Shown here piece after piece: positions 24,701-35,317 of a stretch of 64,000 nucleotides of DNA. Below the pieces are notes generated by a model, which worked only from the letters and a program-made list of their open reading frames with translations, was not told the DNA's origin and did not search any database. Each line of letters opens with the position of its first letter. Within the stretch, counting starts at the first letter, position 1. The DNA is from Crotalaria pallida (taxonomy: Eukaryota > Streptophyta > Magnoliopsida > Fabales > Fabaceae). Position numbers and translations under genes: made by a program. Location of the stretch: the NCBI GenBank assembly GCA_037953625.1, contig CM075651.1:151978001-152042000 (forward strand). Reading direction: 5' to 3'.

Positions 24701-25131
24701 GAAAATGAAATACATTCAACTAATTTTCTTAATAATTGTGAATTAGTTATTTTTGCTTAAAAATGACACCCGAGGGAGTAAATTGACTAGTGATAAAGTG
24801 AATTTCAGGAACAAGTTGATATAAAAGAGACCTGATGACCGGAGTCCTGATGGATGGAGGTGCGGCAGATATCGCCTGCTTTCTTTCCAGGGCAGACGGC
24901 ATGGACGGTGAGGCCATAGGCTTGCAATGCTTGAAATGGAACCATGACCTGCAACACAAACATACATGCAAATTTGAATGAAAAAACTAGGTAGCACTAA
25001 ATAAATATAGAGTATGTTATATTATTAATGAGTGAAGTGAAGGTGATGACTAATGAATATGAATATGAATATAGTACTTCATAGTCTTCCGAGTAGTCGC
25101 CACAAATCAGCAGAACCCTTTTCTGAACCAT
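21772..25131 (-). CDS. DJ1D: DJ-1 homolog D, copy A (intact)
   Basis: Two-domain DJ-1/PfpI protein; the Arabidopsis homolog DJ-1D converts methylglyoxal and glyoxal to lactate or glycolate without glutathione (glyoxalase III) in the cytosol. Five exons: 25078-25131, 24832-24948, 23110-23550, 22503-22865, 21772-21960, all GT-AG, 387 aa (Arabidopsis about 392). Domain 1 carries Glu18 (GDYSEDYE) and nucleophile Cys119-His120 (SICHSQL). Domain 2 carries Glu211 (DYMEDYE) and Cys312-His313 (SICHGQL). Each domain has the PGGR-PEYLA motif. Both active sites look complete. One oddity is Ala in GAAWAGHP near the C-terminus where copy B keeps Pro; probably tolerated. Intron 2 contains two MITEs absent from copy B. 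Start is the only ATG giving the conserved KRVLLICGD N-terminus. Confidence 0.95.
24201..24488. mobile_element. Stowaway-like MITE in DJ1D-A intron 2 (first)
   Basis: CTCCCTCCGTTCCTTATTAT at the left and AAATAGAAACAGAGGGAG at the right are inverted ends. Flanked by TA (24199-24200, 24489-24490). The copy B intron reads straight through at the matching place (ATATTTATTTATTAATG), giving an exact empty site. Confidence 0.9.
24519..24778. mobile_element. Stowaway-like MITE in DJ1D-A intron 2 (second)
   Basis: CTCCCTCCGGTATCATTTAT at the left and AAATGACACCCGAGGGAG at the right, with TA flanks. Copy B has GGCCTAAATTGAC where the insertion would be (empty site). It is only 30 bp from the preceding MITE. 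Confidence 0.9.
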
Positions 25132-25994
25132 CCTTCTCACACTTTATCTTGTGATCAGTTCAGTTTCTCTGTTCTTAATTCTTATGATGAGCATGGAACA
25201 TGTCATATCAATATAACATAGGAGGATGTGTGTCTCTCCGGTAAACTGTGCTGTCGTGTGTGACGTGTCAGTTCCTGAATATAAGCCCTTACTGTGAAAT
25301 TGTCCATAAATTAAAGAATTTAGTTAATATTGTTGATGATAATAAAATTAATAACATTTTATATACTTTTTCAAAAATATATCTATAATTATCATTAAAA
25401 CTTTAAGAAATAGTATTAAGTAAATAAGGATGTTTGTAAAAAAAATTAATCCATGTCATTGAAGATTGAGTCAAGTGCTTATAAAAATGATCAAGATACT
25501 CCCACAATCTAGTGATTATGACTTTGTTCGTCATGCCCAGCTAAGAGTTTTTTAGCTAATTAGGATCTTTTAAATTTAGTTAATAAGCCATTAGTCTCGT
25601 TCGATGAATATAAATGCGAAAGAACTATTAATTTTTTTTTTAAAAAAATGAACTTGTAACTTTTGAAAACTAGTTTTTAGAAAGTTACATCGAGTAGATT
25701 TCAAGAAACAAAACTAACTTTCAAAAATTCATATACTACTTATACCCTAAAAAAAATTCTAAATTATTTACCTACCATGTTGACAATTTAAATTTTAATT
25801 AGTTGTTTATTTAATTAATTATTAAATAAAAATTAATAATTTAATTATAATTAATTAATTAACTACAAAATTAATCTAAAATTAGACCTATATCACAACT
25901 AAGTAATATGTATCATTTAATAGTAAATAAAATAAATTTGGAAATATCTAAGTTAAAATAATAAACACTATCAACTTTTTCTAAAATAATTAAA
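25132..25994. other. DJ1D-A upstream region to the duplication junction
   Basis: Presumed promoter of copy A. 25221-25320 is matched at 34441-34530 upstream of copy B, so it is ancestral upstream DNA. 25535-25990 is part of a large inverted-repeat element cut off by the junction near 25990. No gene seen. Confidence 0.55.
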
Positions 25995-26204
25995 AACATT
26001 TAAAGCCCATAAAAAATAAAAAATAAAAAGAAGGTAACACGTAGAAAAAAAATCAAAATTTCGATTTTATAACAAATACAACCACTTATCCTTCCTTAGT
26101 GTTAAGGAAAATAAATTTTTAGAAGAACATCTTAATCATACAATTCCCCACTAAGTGATTTGAGACTTCCAGGTCCTTCTCATACTCCAATATTGAACCA
26201 ACTA

Positions 26205-26487
26205 TTTTCTCCATTCCTATTTAACTTTCTTTCTTTTGAGAAGTTTTTTATTTTTATTTATGTCTTTTGATGTTTTCAAGAGTGTAATAAACATTATTTT
26301 CCATATTTACTCTATTTAATTAGGTATTGGTTTTCGTAAGTAGTGGAGAAAAAGTAATGATTACGTAGAGAAAAAGAGTACAGTGAGAAAAAAATAAAAT
26401 TAATATGTTGAAAATTTAAGTAATGATTGCATTTCTTAAAGGATGTGTTTTATTTCAAATAAGACAGATAAATAGGAACAGAGCGAG
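26205..26487. mobile_element. Stowaway-like MITE private to copy B
   Basis: Decayed ends (TTTTCTCCATTCCTATTTA and AATAGGAACAGAGCGAG) between TA dinucleotides. Copy A reads CAACTAAATGGAAACC at this point, an exact empty site. Confidence 0.8.
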
Positions 26488-26508
26488 TAAATGGAAACCT
26501 AATAACTA

Positions 26509-27019
26509 CTCATTCCGGTCCTATATATAAGTTCCTTTTGGAGTTTTTTACTCTCATCAAGGAAAGTGATTAAATTTGTTAGTGACATTGAAAATGTGAA
26601 AATTTGATACTACCTCCCTCCCTAAATATAAGACCCCTTTGGAAGATTTCACGCCCATTAAGAAAGTGGAATAATTTAGTTAATTGTATTGGAAATGTGA
26701 ACTTTTGATATGTATTTTCAAAATTACCTCTATTAATATTATTGAAAATCTAAAAAGTGTTCAATAAATAGGGGTGTTTGTGGAAAAAAGTAATTAATGA
26801 TTATTGAAAATTGGTATATGGTCTTATAAATATGGAAAAAATAAAAGTGTCAAAATGATCTTATAATTAGGGATGGATGGAGTATATTCTTTCAAAATTA
26901 CCCCTATAATTATTATTTGAACTCTAAAAAAAGTTGATTTAATAGAAGTGTTTGTGAAAAAAAAGTAATTAAATGCTATTAAAAATTGAAATAAGTCCTA
27001 TAATTAGGACCGTAGGGAA
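26509..27019. mobile_element. MITE of the GGTCCTATTTATAAGAC family, host of a nested MITE
   Basis: Outer ends CTCATTCCGGTCCTATATAT and ATTAGGACCGTAGGGAA. The interior matches (inverted) the full elements at 34713-34985 and 35940-36212, except that it is split by the 26610-26882 element. Copy A shows the empty site AATAACTAATCAC. Confidence 0.85.
26610..26882. mobile_element. Nested MITE inside 26509-27019
   Basis: Ends CTACCTCCCTCCCTAAATAT and TTATAATTAGGGATGGATGG, with TA at both borders (26608-26609, 26883-26884). Removing it restores the host sequence TTTGATATATTCTTTC. Same family as 33897-34432. Confidence 0.88.
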
Positions 27020-27076
27020 TAATCACTTAACTAGTTATTTGTACTCTATTGACACAGTTGTGATATTCATTGCAAG

Positions 27077-27279
27077 TAGAGCTGTCTAAAATGGGGCAAG
27101 CCTGACGGGCTGACCCATTTAATCTGACATATGCATGGGTTGGGCAAGGAAAAAATCTAGCTCGAATTTTTTTGGCTCAGCCCAGCCTAGCCTGACAATT
27201 CATTAGCCCAACACAATAAAACTGAAGGCCCTAATGGGCTAACCCGAATGGGTCAGGTCAGCCCGAATTGTCAGCTCTA
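27077..27279. mobile_element. hAT-type MITE with 8-bp target duplication
   Basis: 203 bp with ends TAGAGCTGTC and GTCAGCTCTA, bracketed by ATTGCAAG (27069-27076 and 27280-27287). An 8-bp duplication and TAG...CTA ends fit hAT. Copy A reads GCACTGCAAGTCCAC uninterrupted. GC-rich relative to the flanks. Confidence 0.9.
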
Positions 27280-27355
27280 ATTGCAAGTCCACCATTACCA
27301 TCTTCCATGCAAACAAACACTTTAAAAGAGTGAGAAATTAAAGTTGACATATGTA

Positions 27356-27589
27356 CTTCCTCCGTCCCACAATGATGATAAAAAATGGCTAAATTTTTAG
27401 TCTTAGCTATAGTTAAAATAATTAATGAAAAGTTTAGAAATTCTAAATTTTGAAATGTGATTGGTTGTTTCTTACAAAATGCATTAATAATTTGATAATT
27501 GTTTGATGCGTTAGAAAAACCACTAAATGCATGTTTCCTTAATTTTTTGACTTTTGAATTTTTTAACTATCATTGTGAGAAGGAGGGAG
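27356..27589. mobile_element. Stowaway-like MITE at the shared insertion site in copy B
   Basis: CTTCCTCCGTCCCACAATGA at the left and TCATTGTGAGAAGGAGGGAG at the right, flanked by TA. The right flank TTATTTATGGTGAGC is the same as beside the copy A element 21307-21594, but the element itself belongs to another family. Confidence 0.88.
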
Positions 27590-27836
27590 TATTATTTATG
27601 GTGAGCATTTGAGAGATAAAGAGTTTCAATTGTCTACTAATCTATTATTTATGCATTTATATTATTCTATGTAGTTAATTTTAGTGGGTTCCCGGAAGAC
27701 GCATTCCAGTTTTTGCCTTCACTAGGTTGAAAAACCTTGTCCTCTCTCATTTCGCCAATCCGAGTGTCTTAACTGGGATCCCATGTTAGAATCCCATGTT
27801 GTCACATGTTATCCCTATGGGATGAAATATAGTATT

Positions 27837-28400
27837 ATTGGCAATTAGGGCGGGCGGACAGGCTTCGACCGTGTCCACAAATAGCTCGCAATTTTTGAGG
27901 GCGGATATTAAAAAATTTTGGCAAAAAATTTAGGCCCTACCTACCCTAAATGCAATCGGCCCACATTTATTTAAACAAAAAAAAAATTTAAAAAAAAAGT
28001 CACAGCAAACAAAAAAACACAGCTACAACAAAAAAGAAATAGCCACAGCCCCAAACGCATATCATTCGAATATTAATTTTACAATACCAATATCCCAAAA
28101 AAATCCTTGATACTATTAATCACAAATAATCAATTAAATGATGTAAAAAGAGATTAAAAATACGAGAAAAATGAAGCACATTAACTTATATTAGAAAAAA
28201 TTTTAAGTTTATTTTTTAACCATCAAAGCGAGTAATTAACAAAAAAAAAATAGTTTTTTTTAATACTCTCTTGCGGGCCGGCCACAAAAAAACGGGCGGA
28301 ACGGGTGGGCATAATTTAAAAAATGGGCTTAAAATTTGTGTCCTGCCCGCAAAAAATTGCGGACGGGAGGGATCCGCGGATATGCGCCCTAATTGCCAAT
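27837..28400. mobile_element. Inverted-repeat element (ATTGGCAATTAGGGC ends)
   Basis: 564 bp with ATTGGCAATTAGGGC at the left and GCCCTAATTGCCAAT at the right, a perfect 15-bp inverted repeat. The G-rich arms are unlike surrounding AT-rich DNA. Related element at 47128-48184. Confidence 0.8.
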
Positions 28401-28578
28401 ACCAGATGAAAATGAAAAGGTGAAATTCCATTTTTTTTCCCCTTAATTTTAAACCATTTTTTTTGTTCACTTTGGTCTTTTCACATACCCTTCTCAACCC
28501 TAACAAAACACTCAACAACCCGATCTCTTTGTCATACTCTCATATTCTTCTTCTTCTCAGCCATAACATCATCTCAAC

Positions 28579-29217
28579 TAGGGATGGGCAAAATACCCAT
28601 GCCCGCGGCTACCCGCATAAATACCCGTGACGGGTACCCACATTATTCCCTTATGAGTGTGGATGGGTATTATGGTACCCGCGCCCGCGGGTACCCGTAT
28701 AAATAAAAAAATATTTTATTAAATATTATATATATTAGTATAAATAATATTTTACTAGTAGTGATTAAAATTGGAGGTACATCTATTGATCTATATACTG
28801 ATTAAAATCTTCATAGTGTTCGGGGGTATATATATATATATTATGGAAAGTGGGGAGTTAATTAATTATCATAAGACCATGACTCTAGAACGAAGAAAGA
28901 TATATAATAAAATGCCCTGTAATTTTAGCAATCATATCAAACATTTATTTGCTACAGAGATGCACTATGATACTTGAGATCACCTTTCTCCTATTATTAT
29001 GTGGAAGTTCATGTATGTCTGACGTGTAGTATAATTGAAGATCCCGTGAGTTTTTTTATCATTATGTGGATCATTAAATTAAAGGAAAAAATAATAAAAG
29101 TTCAAAACTCGTGGGTACCCCTAAATACCCGTTACGCGTATAAATACCCGCAAATACCCGCGGATAGGGTAGTGGGTATGCACTACCCGTGCCCGCCCGC
29201 ACCCGTACCCATCCCTA
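28579..29217. mobile_element. hAT-type MITE with 8-bp target duplication
   Basis: 639 bp, ends TAGGGATGGG and CCCATCCCTA, flanked by ATCTCAAC at 28571-28578 and 29218-29225. The arms carry repeated ACCCGC/TACCCG motifs. No transposase is encoded; non-autonomous. Confidence 0.92.
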
Positions 29218-29324
29218 ATCTCAACCATCCCCATCTCATTATTAGCCACCACCATTTCAGACTTAGTCATTAACCCCTACAAACAATACTTTCTCTACTG
29301 TTACAGAGAAGTGCATTGGTGAAA

Positions 29325-29475
29325 CATACTAGTCCTAATATTGACATGGTTTGGGAGTAAAATATCATAAAAGACATTACGTACAAGAAGTTCATCTGTG
29401 ATTTTTGTAAGTATATTTCTACTCTCGAAATTATAAGGGCAAAGAAACATCAAATGTGGTTCAAGGGAAAGGTTC
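29325..29475 (+). pseudogene. BED-type zinc finger remnant (hAT transposase-like)
   Basis: One frame reads SPNIDMVWE, a stop, then KKFICDFCKYIST and RAKKHQMWF. The order W...C-x2-C...H and the surrounding residues resemble the N-terminal BED finger of plant hAT/DUF659 proteins. Broken by a stop and not continued downstream. Weak, by-eye assignment. Confidence 0.4.
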
Positions 29476-29894
29476 ATAACTACCTAAATACCAAAGTTTA
29501 AGGAAGCTTTCAATAAGAAGGCTCATAGCAATGCGACAATTTTTAGCTAATGACAATGCACTTAAACCTTGGATCGGCCTTAAACTTTGACTTGTGTAAT
29601 TAAATTATGTTATTGATTTTGAATTTATACCTTATATCTTTAATTTTGCGTATTTTTCTTATGTTTTGGCATCTATATGTTTATAATATTTTGCTTCCCT
29701 GAACATTTTTATTCCGTAATCCCACTATTGCATTTTTGGAGTTAACTGAAATGGACTCGGATATGGGATTAAGCACTGTTATGTTCTCTCAGCCATTCAT
29801 TTGAAGCCCCTCACATGGTAAGGCACATCAATGTCTTTTATTACTTAATTGATACACCTTTAGTACCGTAGCTGTATCACATGTCAAAGATCAA

Positions 29895-32892
29895 CTAGAA
29901 AGAAACTTGAATCCCAAGTAGTGCCATCAATTGAGAAATGAACTGAGGATGCCCGGGCCACGCAGCTCCAGTAACCAAATCACCATCAGTGAAGCAACGG
30001 TCTATGGGATCAGGTTCCAACCATGTTGCTCCTGCTAGCACCACATTAAGCTTCACAGCTGGGTAAGCAGTACATTTCCTTCCCTGTCAATGCAAAATGA
30101 TAAGTAGCTATCAAAAGTGAGTTCTACAAACTCTAACATCAACTCATAGCATTGTACAATAGTCACTAGAACTTTTTAAGCCTTTTGAGACGCAACAGAA
30201 TTAATCAAACATAAAAATTAAAAAGGCATTATTAATCACAAGTTTAGAAAACAATGGGTAGGAACTGAACACTCCAAAATCCAAGTAAAACTTATTGAAG
30301 CCCCTGAAGCTAATTACATAGATTAATTTTTGAGAACCAACAATAGAAGAATATTTTCATCTTAAACAAAAGTTCTAGCTATTGAAGTTACCTATTGCTG
30401 TGAGATGCAGGTAGATATAATATAAACATTTGTTTTCCTATCAGTTTGGTACAAGAGACAAATCCTGAATACATCGATGGCTAGAAACAATTCCAGATTA
30501 AACTAGAGTTCAAAGATTGCATCAAGACTCGAGAGTACACAGCTCCAGAGTTCAAGTGCTTGTTAACAAACATACATGAAAATTATAGGAAATATAACAA
30601 ACAGGGATTTTGTTACGAAGTATACCTGCAGGACATCAGCAGTGGCCAAAATCAACTGTCCATGACAGATAGATGCAACTGGTTTCTTGTTTCCATGAAA
30701 TGCTTCACCCAGGCGATAATTGACTCATTCAATGCCAAATACTCGGGGGATCGGCCTCCAGGGATGACAAGAGCATCATATCTTGGAGCATCCAAATCAT
30801 TAGCATTTAGAACAAAATCATGCCCTGGCTTCTCGCTATAAGTTTGATCACCTTCAAAATCATGAACTGCAGTCGGGCAAATATCACCAGCCTTCTTTTT
30901 TGGACAAACTGCATCAACATGGCATCCCAAAGCCTGAAGGGATTGAAAAGGCACAATCACCTCATAATCTTCCATGTAATCCTGCAATTATAATTGTAAC
31001 AACATGACATCATCAATCTGCACTAGCAATAAAAGTGAGTGGAGTTTTGCATTGAAGAAACATACGATGAAACAGACACAATTTTGGCACCAAATATTAA
31101 AAGCAAACTAATACTGTACCAAATATCCATATGTTATATATGCTCAATTGCTTAAATATTGTTAAATCATATTTTCTCTTTTAACTATAAGCATTAAGCA
31201 TAAATTCGCGAAATCATAAGGGTATTGCTCCTACATAATTTCTCTTTTTACTTTAAGCATTAAGCAACATCAGTAAACATGTGAACCTACCCCACAAAGA
31301 AACAGGATCTTCTTATTGGCGCCAGTTATGCTGCCTCCCAATGCCTTCACGAAATTATGGATAAATTCACTATGCCCAAAATAAGAAGGCGCTGAAATGA
31401 GATTTCCATCCACCACCGTTGTTGCCAGATTTTCCGGTTCAACCCAATGAGCACCGGCAGCAACCAGCATGGGTCCAACAGGAGAGTAAGCGGTGCACTT
31501 GCGACCCTTTAGTGCTCCTGCAGCTGCCAGAATCAGCTGGCTATGACAAATGGACGTAATAGGCTTCCCGGCACTGGCGAACTTGGTCACCAACTCTACA
31601 ACACTGGCATTGTGAGCAAGATACTCTGGTGCCCTTCCACCAGGTAAAACCAACCCATGGTAGCTTGAGGCTTCAACTTCATCAAACGTGGCGTTCAGTA
31701 CGAAATTGTGACCACGGATTTCATAGAAAGTCTGTACTCAAGGCATCGTTTACAGAATCAAGAATAAAACTTCAGAAAATGATCCATATTCACATCGTTT
31801 TTTCATATATAGTTAGCTGTGTAAAAAACTTCTGATTAACAGATGTATTATATATGGTTAACAATAACTAATATATTAATAATTCATTGTTAGCTAGTTA
31901 ACCACATAATATAATACATCCAGTTAATTATATATTTGTAGTTCATGAATGATGGAGAAAATGTAAAAATAATATGTACTAGTACAATTTTCCAAACGAA
32001 TAAATGATTTTGAAACTGATATCATTAGCCAATTTGATTCCTAACCTTACGAAAAACAAATTTAGTTTTTGACATTGACAACCTGACCATCAATCAATTT
32101 AGTCTGTGACATAAGTAAATTATCAATGTCGTCCATCCGATGAATTTGTTCATTGAAATTCGGCCTCAATCAATTCAACCCTTGGAATTTTGCAATATTT
32201 GGCTCAAATATTTTAAAAGGTTAACCAATCATTTCAATAGGGTTTGTCATGGAGGTTCCAAGTTTAGTGCATAACATGTTCTGCAAGATGCTTAGATATT
32301 TAACTTATACTGTACTACAATACTAATGTTACGGACTAAATTGACCGATAATTATCAAATTCCGAGACTAATATTTATTTATTAATGTCAAGGCCTATAG
32401 GCCTAAATTGACTGATGATAATATCAATTTCAGGAACATGTTGATATATAAAAGATACCTGATGACTTGAGACCTGATGGATGGCGGTGCGGCAGATGTC
32501 GCCGGCTTTCTTTCCGGGGCAGACGGCGTGGACGGTGAGACCATAGGCTTGCAATGCTTGGAATGGAACCATGGCCTGCAACACATACATACATCCATAC
32601 ATACATGCAAGTTTAAATGAAATAACTAGCTTGGACTAAATAAAGATTGTGTATGTTATATTATTAATAAGGAGTACGAGTGAAGTGAAGGTGATGATTA
32701 TTGAATATGAATACAGTACTCCCTCCGGTCCTATATATAGGACATATTCTAGAAACAATCTTTTTCATAAAACTAACTATTTTCTTGGTCCGAGAAATAT
32801 GGTTAAGTATGTCCTATATATAGGACCGGAGGGATTACTTCATAGTCTTCCGTGTAGTCACCACAAATCAGCAGAACCCTTTTCGGAACCAT
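29895..32892 (-). pseudogene. DJ1D: DJ-1 homolog D, copy B (frameshifted)
   Basis: Same five exons as copy A: 32839-32892, 32459-32575, 31291-31731, 30626-30981, 29895-30083. Domain 1 is intact, with Glu18 and Cys119-His120. Exon 4 is 7 bp shorter than in copy A: a 6-bp in-frame loss removes two residues after LNA, and a 1-bp loss in an A-run (about 30690-30693) shifts the frame. The shift ends translation at 30652, before the second SICHGQL. The predicted product is 313 aa with one complete domain. Exon 5 is still open in its old frame and encodes the consensus AAWPGHP, suggesting recent disablement. Intron 1 begins inside a MITE target site. It could still make a one-domain protein, or the shift could be an assembly error. 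Confidence 0.85.
32719..32835. mobile_element. Short MITE abutting the exon 1 splice donor of DJ1D-B
   Basis: 117 bp; CTCCCTCCGGTCCTATATAT at the left pairs with ATATAGGACCGGAGGGA at the right, over arms of about 26 bp. TA lies at 32717-32718 and 32836-32837; the second TA supplies the T of the GT donor. Copy A shows the empty site ATAGTACTTCATAG. An internally deleted form of the 14202-14476 type. Confidence 0.92.
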
Positions 32893-33896
32893 CCTTATCC
32901 CACTTTATTTTGTGAACAGTTCAGTTTCTCTGTTTCTAGTATGATGACCTTTACACGTATCACAGAGCATAAGGACATCACGGCAAAGTTGGAGAGTCAA
33001 ACTCCCTGGAGACTCTACTGATATTTGAAATAGAGTATTAAGTTGAGCATGTAAAATAACATACTTAACTTAAGTTTGTAAAATAATATATTCAACTTAA
33101 GATTTTGTGGGATCCATATTTTTGTCTTTTTCTTTTTTTTACTTTATAATAATACCTTAATAAACAAATAATAATAATATTAAATAAATAAATAAATATT
33201 ATTAACAATAAATAAATAATAATAACAATAAATTAATAATAAATAATAATTACAAGTAATAATAATAATATTTTTTTAAAAAATAAAAATAATATTTTTA
33301 AATATATATTTTTTCTCTTTTATTCTTAAATATAATGTCTTGTTATGAAAAAATAAATAAATAAATAACAATGCATATTTTTATATTCAAATGAATGAAT
33401 AAAAATACATATTTATATTCAAATAAAATAAAAAAAATACATATTTTATATTCAAATAAATAAAAAATAATTAATAATTTGAAATTAATAGCCGTTTCAA
33501 GTTCAAGCAACGAACCACTGTCTCAAAAATGGCTATATAGCATAGGTTTCAGCATCTTTTTTTCTGTTAACTTTTATTATAAATTATTAAAATGTTAACT
33601 TTCATTTAATTTTAATATTTAAATATTATTTGGCAATATTTTTATAAACTGTATATAAATAATATCATTGAAATTGTATTACAAAAACATTATTGAAATA
33701 AAATTGTGTGTAAAAGTACATGATGATGTAATGCTGATGCATGTTTGATGAGTCTGATGTTAAGAATCTGTTGTGGTGGAAGATATGAAAAGTCTGAAGT
33801 TGAGTCCGATAGCAAAATGATAATGTAATGCTGCTGTGTCAGAGTCTGATGAGTCTAAAGTTACGATTATGCTAAGGAGACACATACTCCCTTCGT
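32893..33896. other. AT-rich insert in the DJ1D-B upstream region
   Basis: From about 32950 the sequence no longer matches copy A. It holds an AAT/AAAT-rich microsatellite (33150-33300), short tandem ATTCAAAT motifs (33380-33470) and a dispersed repeat (33590-33890) related to 15185-15480. No gene seen. Confidence 0.6.
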
Positions 33897-34432
33897 CCAT
33901 AATTATAAAACTTTTTTGACACTTTTATTTTGTCCTTATTTATAAGACCCCATATCAATTTTCAATGATCATTAATTACTATTTTTCCCAAACACCCCTA
34001 TTCATTTACTCTCTCTGGTCCTATTTATAAGACTCGTTTTGAATTTTTATTTTGATCCTATTTATAAGATCCCATTTCAATCTTCAATAGCATTTAATTA
34101 TTTTTTCCACAAACACCCCTATTAACTCTGCACTTTTTAGAGTTCTAATAATAATTATAGGGGCAGTTTTGAAAAAGTATATCAAATTTTCACATTCCTA
34201 ATACCACTAAAAAATTTAATTATTTTCCTTGGTAGGAGTGAAATACCCAAAAGGGTCTTATAAATAAGACCGAAGGGAGTAAAACTTTGTAGATTCCCAA
34301 TAATATTAATAGGGGTAATTTTGAAAATACACATCAAAAATTCACATTTCCAATACAATTAACCAAATTAATCAACTTTCTTAACGGACGTGAAATCTCC
34401 CAAATGAGTCTTATAATTAGAGACGGAGGGAG
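33897..34432. mobile_element. MITE hosting a nested MITE (reverse of the 26.5-kb nesting)
   Basis: Ends CTCCCTTCGTCCATAATTAT and ATAATTAGAGACGGAGGGAG, TA flanks. The interior is split at 34007-34281 and otherwise matches the 26610-26882 family. Confidence 0.85.
34009..34279. mobile_element. Nested MITE inside 33897-34432
   Basis: Ends CTCTCTGGTCCTATTTATAA and TTATAAATAAGACCGAAGGG; TA at 34007-34008 and 34280-34281. Same family as 34713-34985 and the host element at 26509-27019. Confidence 0.85.
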
Positions 34433-34611
34433 TATAACATTGGAGCATGCGTGTCTCTCTTGTGAACTGAGCTGTCGTGAGTGAGGTGTCAGCTCCTAAT
34501 AATAAGCCCTTGAGTTAATTTGTCTTGTTAATATTATTAGTGAAATTGGAATTATAACCTTTAATTTATTTTTTAAAGGTATTCCTATAATTATTATTGA
34601 AACTCTAAGAA

Positions 34612-35317
34612 ATAATCCCTTCGGACTCATTTTAAGCAAAAATAACAACTTCAAACTTTTTAGGGAAGTTAGTTAAATATATTTAATTTTCTCAAATTTA
34701 TATAAAAAAATACTCCCTCCGATCCTATTTATAAGACCCTTTTGGGGTTTTTATTTTGGTCCTATTTATAAGACCCCTTTCCAATTTTCAATAACATTTA
34801 ATTACTTTTTTCCACTAACACCCCTATAAAGTCAACATTTTTTAGAGTTCCAATAATAATTATAGGGGTAGTTTTGAAAAAGTATATCAAATTTTCACAT
34901 TTCCAATGTCACTAACAAATTTATCCACTCTCCTTGGTGGGAGTGAAAAACCCCAAAAGGGTCTTATAAATAAGATCGGAGGGAGTAGTCTACTTTAATA
35001 AATTTACATTGGGAATGAAATAAAATTAAATGACTCAACCACGTTATGACTTATGAAGATATTTTAGGAATGATGCTATTGAGAATAAAAGGTTGGTTAA
35101 TTTTTACTTATAGGGTTTTGCTTGGGGATATTAAAAGTGGAAAATAAATTATAAGTCCAAGTTATTCACTCTCTCAAGAATCCAAAAAAGTGCATTTTCC
35201 CGTAACTTTTAACTACAATTAATCTCTTAACAAATGTCTTATGGGCACTCTTTAACATTTTCCTTACTTATATTAGTGAAACGTCTTTTTTTCTTATAAA
35301 TGAGACTAGAGAGAGTA
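34612..35317. mobile_element. Composite MITE insertion upstream of DJ1D-B
   Basis: Copy A reads AAGAAATAGTATTAAG, while copy B is interrupted after AAGAAATAA and resumes at TATTGAGTAAAC. The insert is an older MITE (interior related to 24519-24778) carrying the nested element 34713-34985. Confidence 0.7.
34713..34985. mobile_element. Full MITE of the GGTCCTATTTATAAGAC family
   Basis: CTCCCTCCGATCCTATTTAT and ATAAATAAGATCGGAGGGAG ends with TA flanks, 273 bp. Near-identical to 35940-36212, implying a recently active family. Nested in 34612-35317. Confidence 0.88.

Larger units (their letters stand above)
20560..25990. repeat. Tandem duplication, copy A (DJ-1D block)
   Basis: This block aligns collinearly with 25995 to about 36300. 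Landmarks in order: AAATTTGATTTTATAACAAG (20627) vs 26055; GTGATTTGAGACTTC (20813) vs 26155; TGCAAGTCCAC (21235) vs 27283; the DJ-1D gene; GTGTGTCTCTC (25228) vs 34448; CTCCCACAATCTAG (25500) vs 35591. The copies differ by many private insertions. Confidence 0.85.
27670..29783. mobile_element. 2.1-kb insertion unique to copy B
   Basis: Copy A is continuous from AGAGATAAAACG (21620) through CATTTGAAGCCCC (21674). Copy B is interrupted between about 27670 and 29783. The insert contains an inverted-repeat element (27837-28400), a hAT MITE (28579-29217) and a zinc-finger remnant (29325-29475). Its own ends are not clear. Confidence 0.65.

Noticed and set aside
28216..28518. A 100-codon minus-strand coding region.
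   Set aside because: It overlaps the arm of an inverted-repeat element and has no family resemblance; the frame is open because of GC-rich repeat arms.
33150..33480. A CRISPR-like or iteron array.
   Set aside because: The repeated AAATAA/ATTCAAAT motifs are irregular AT microsatellite in plant nuclear DNA with no spacer structure.
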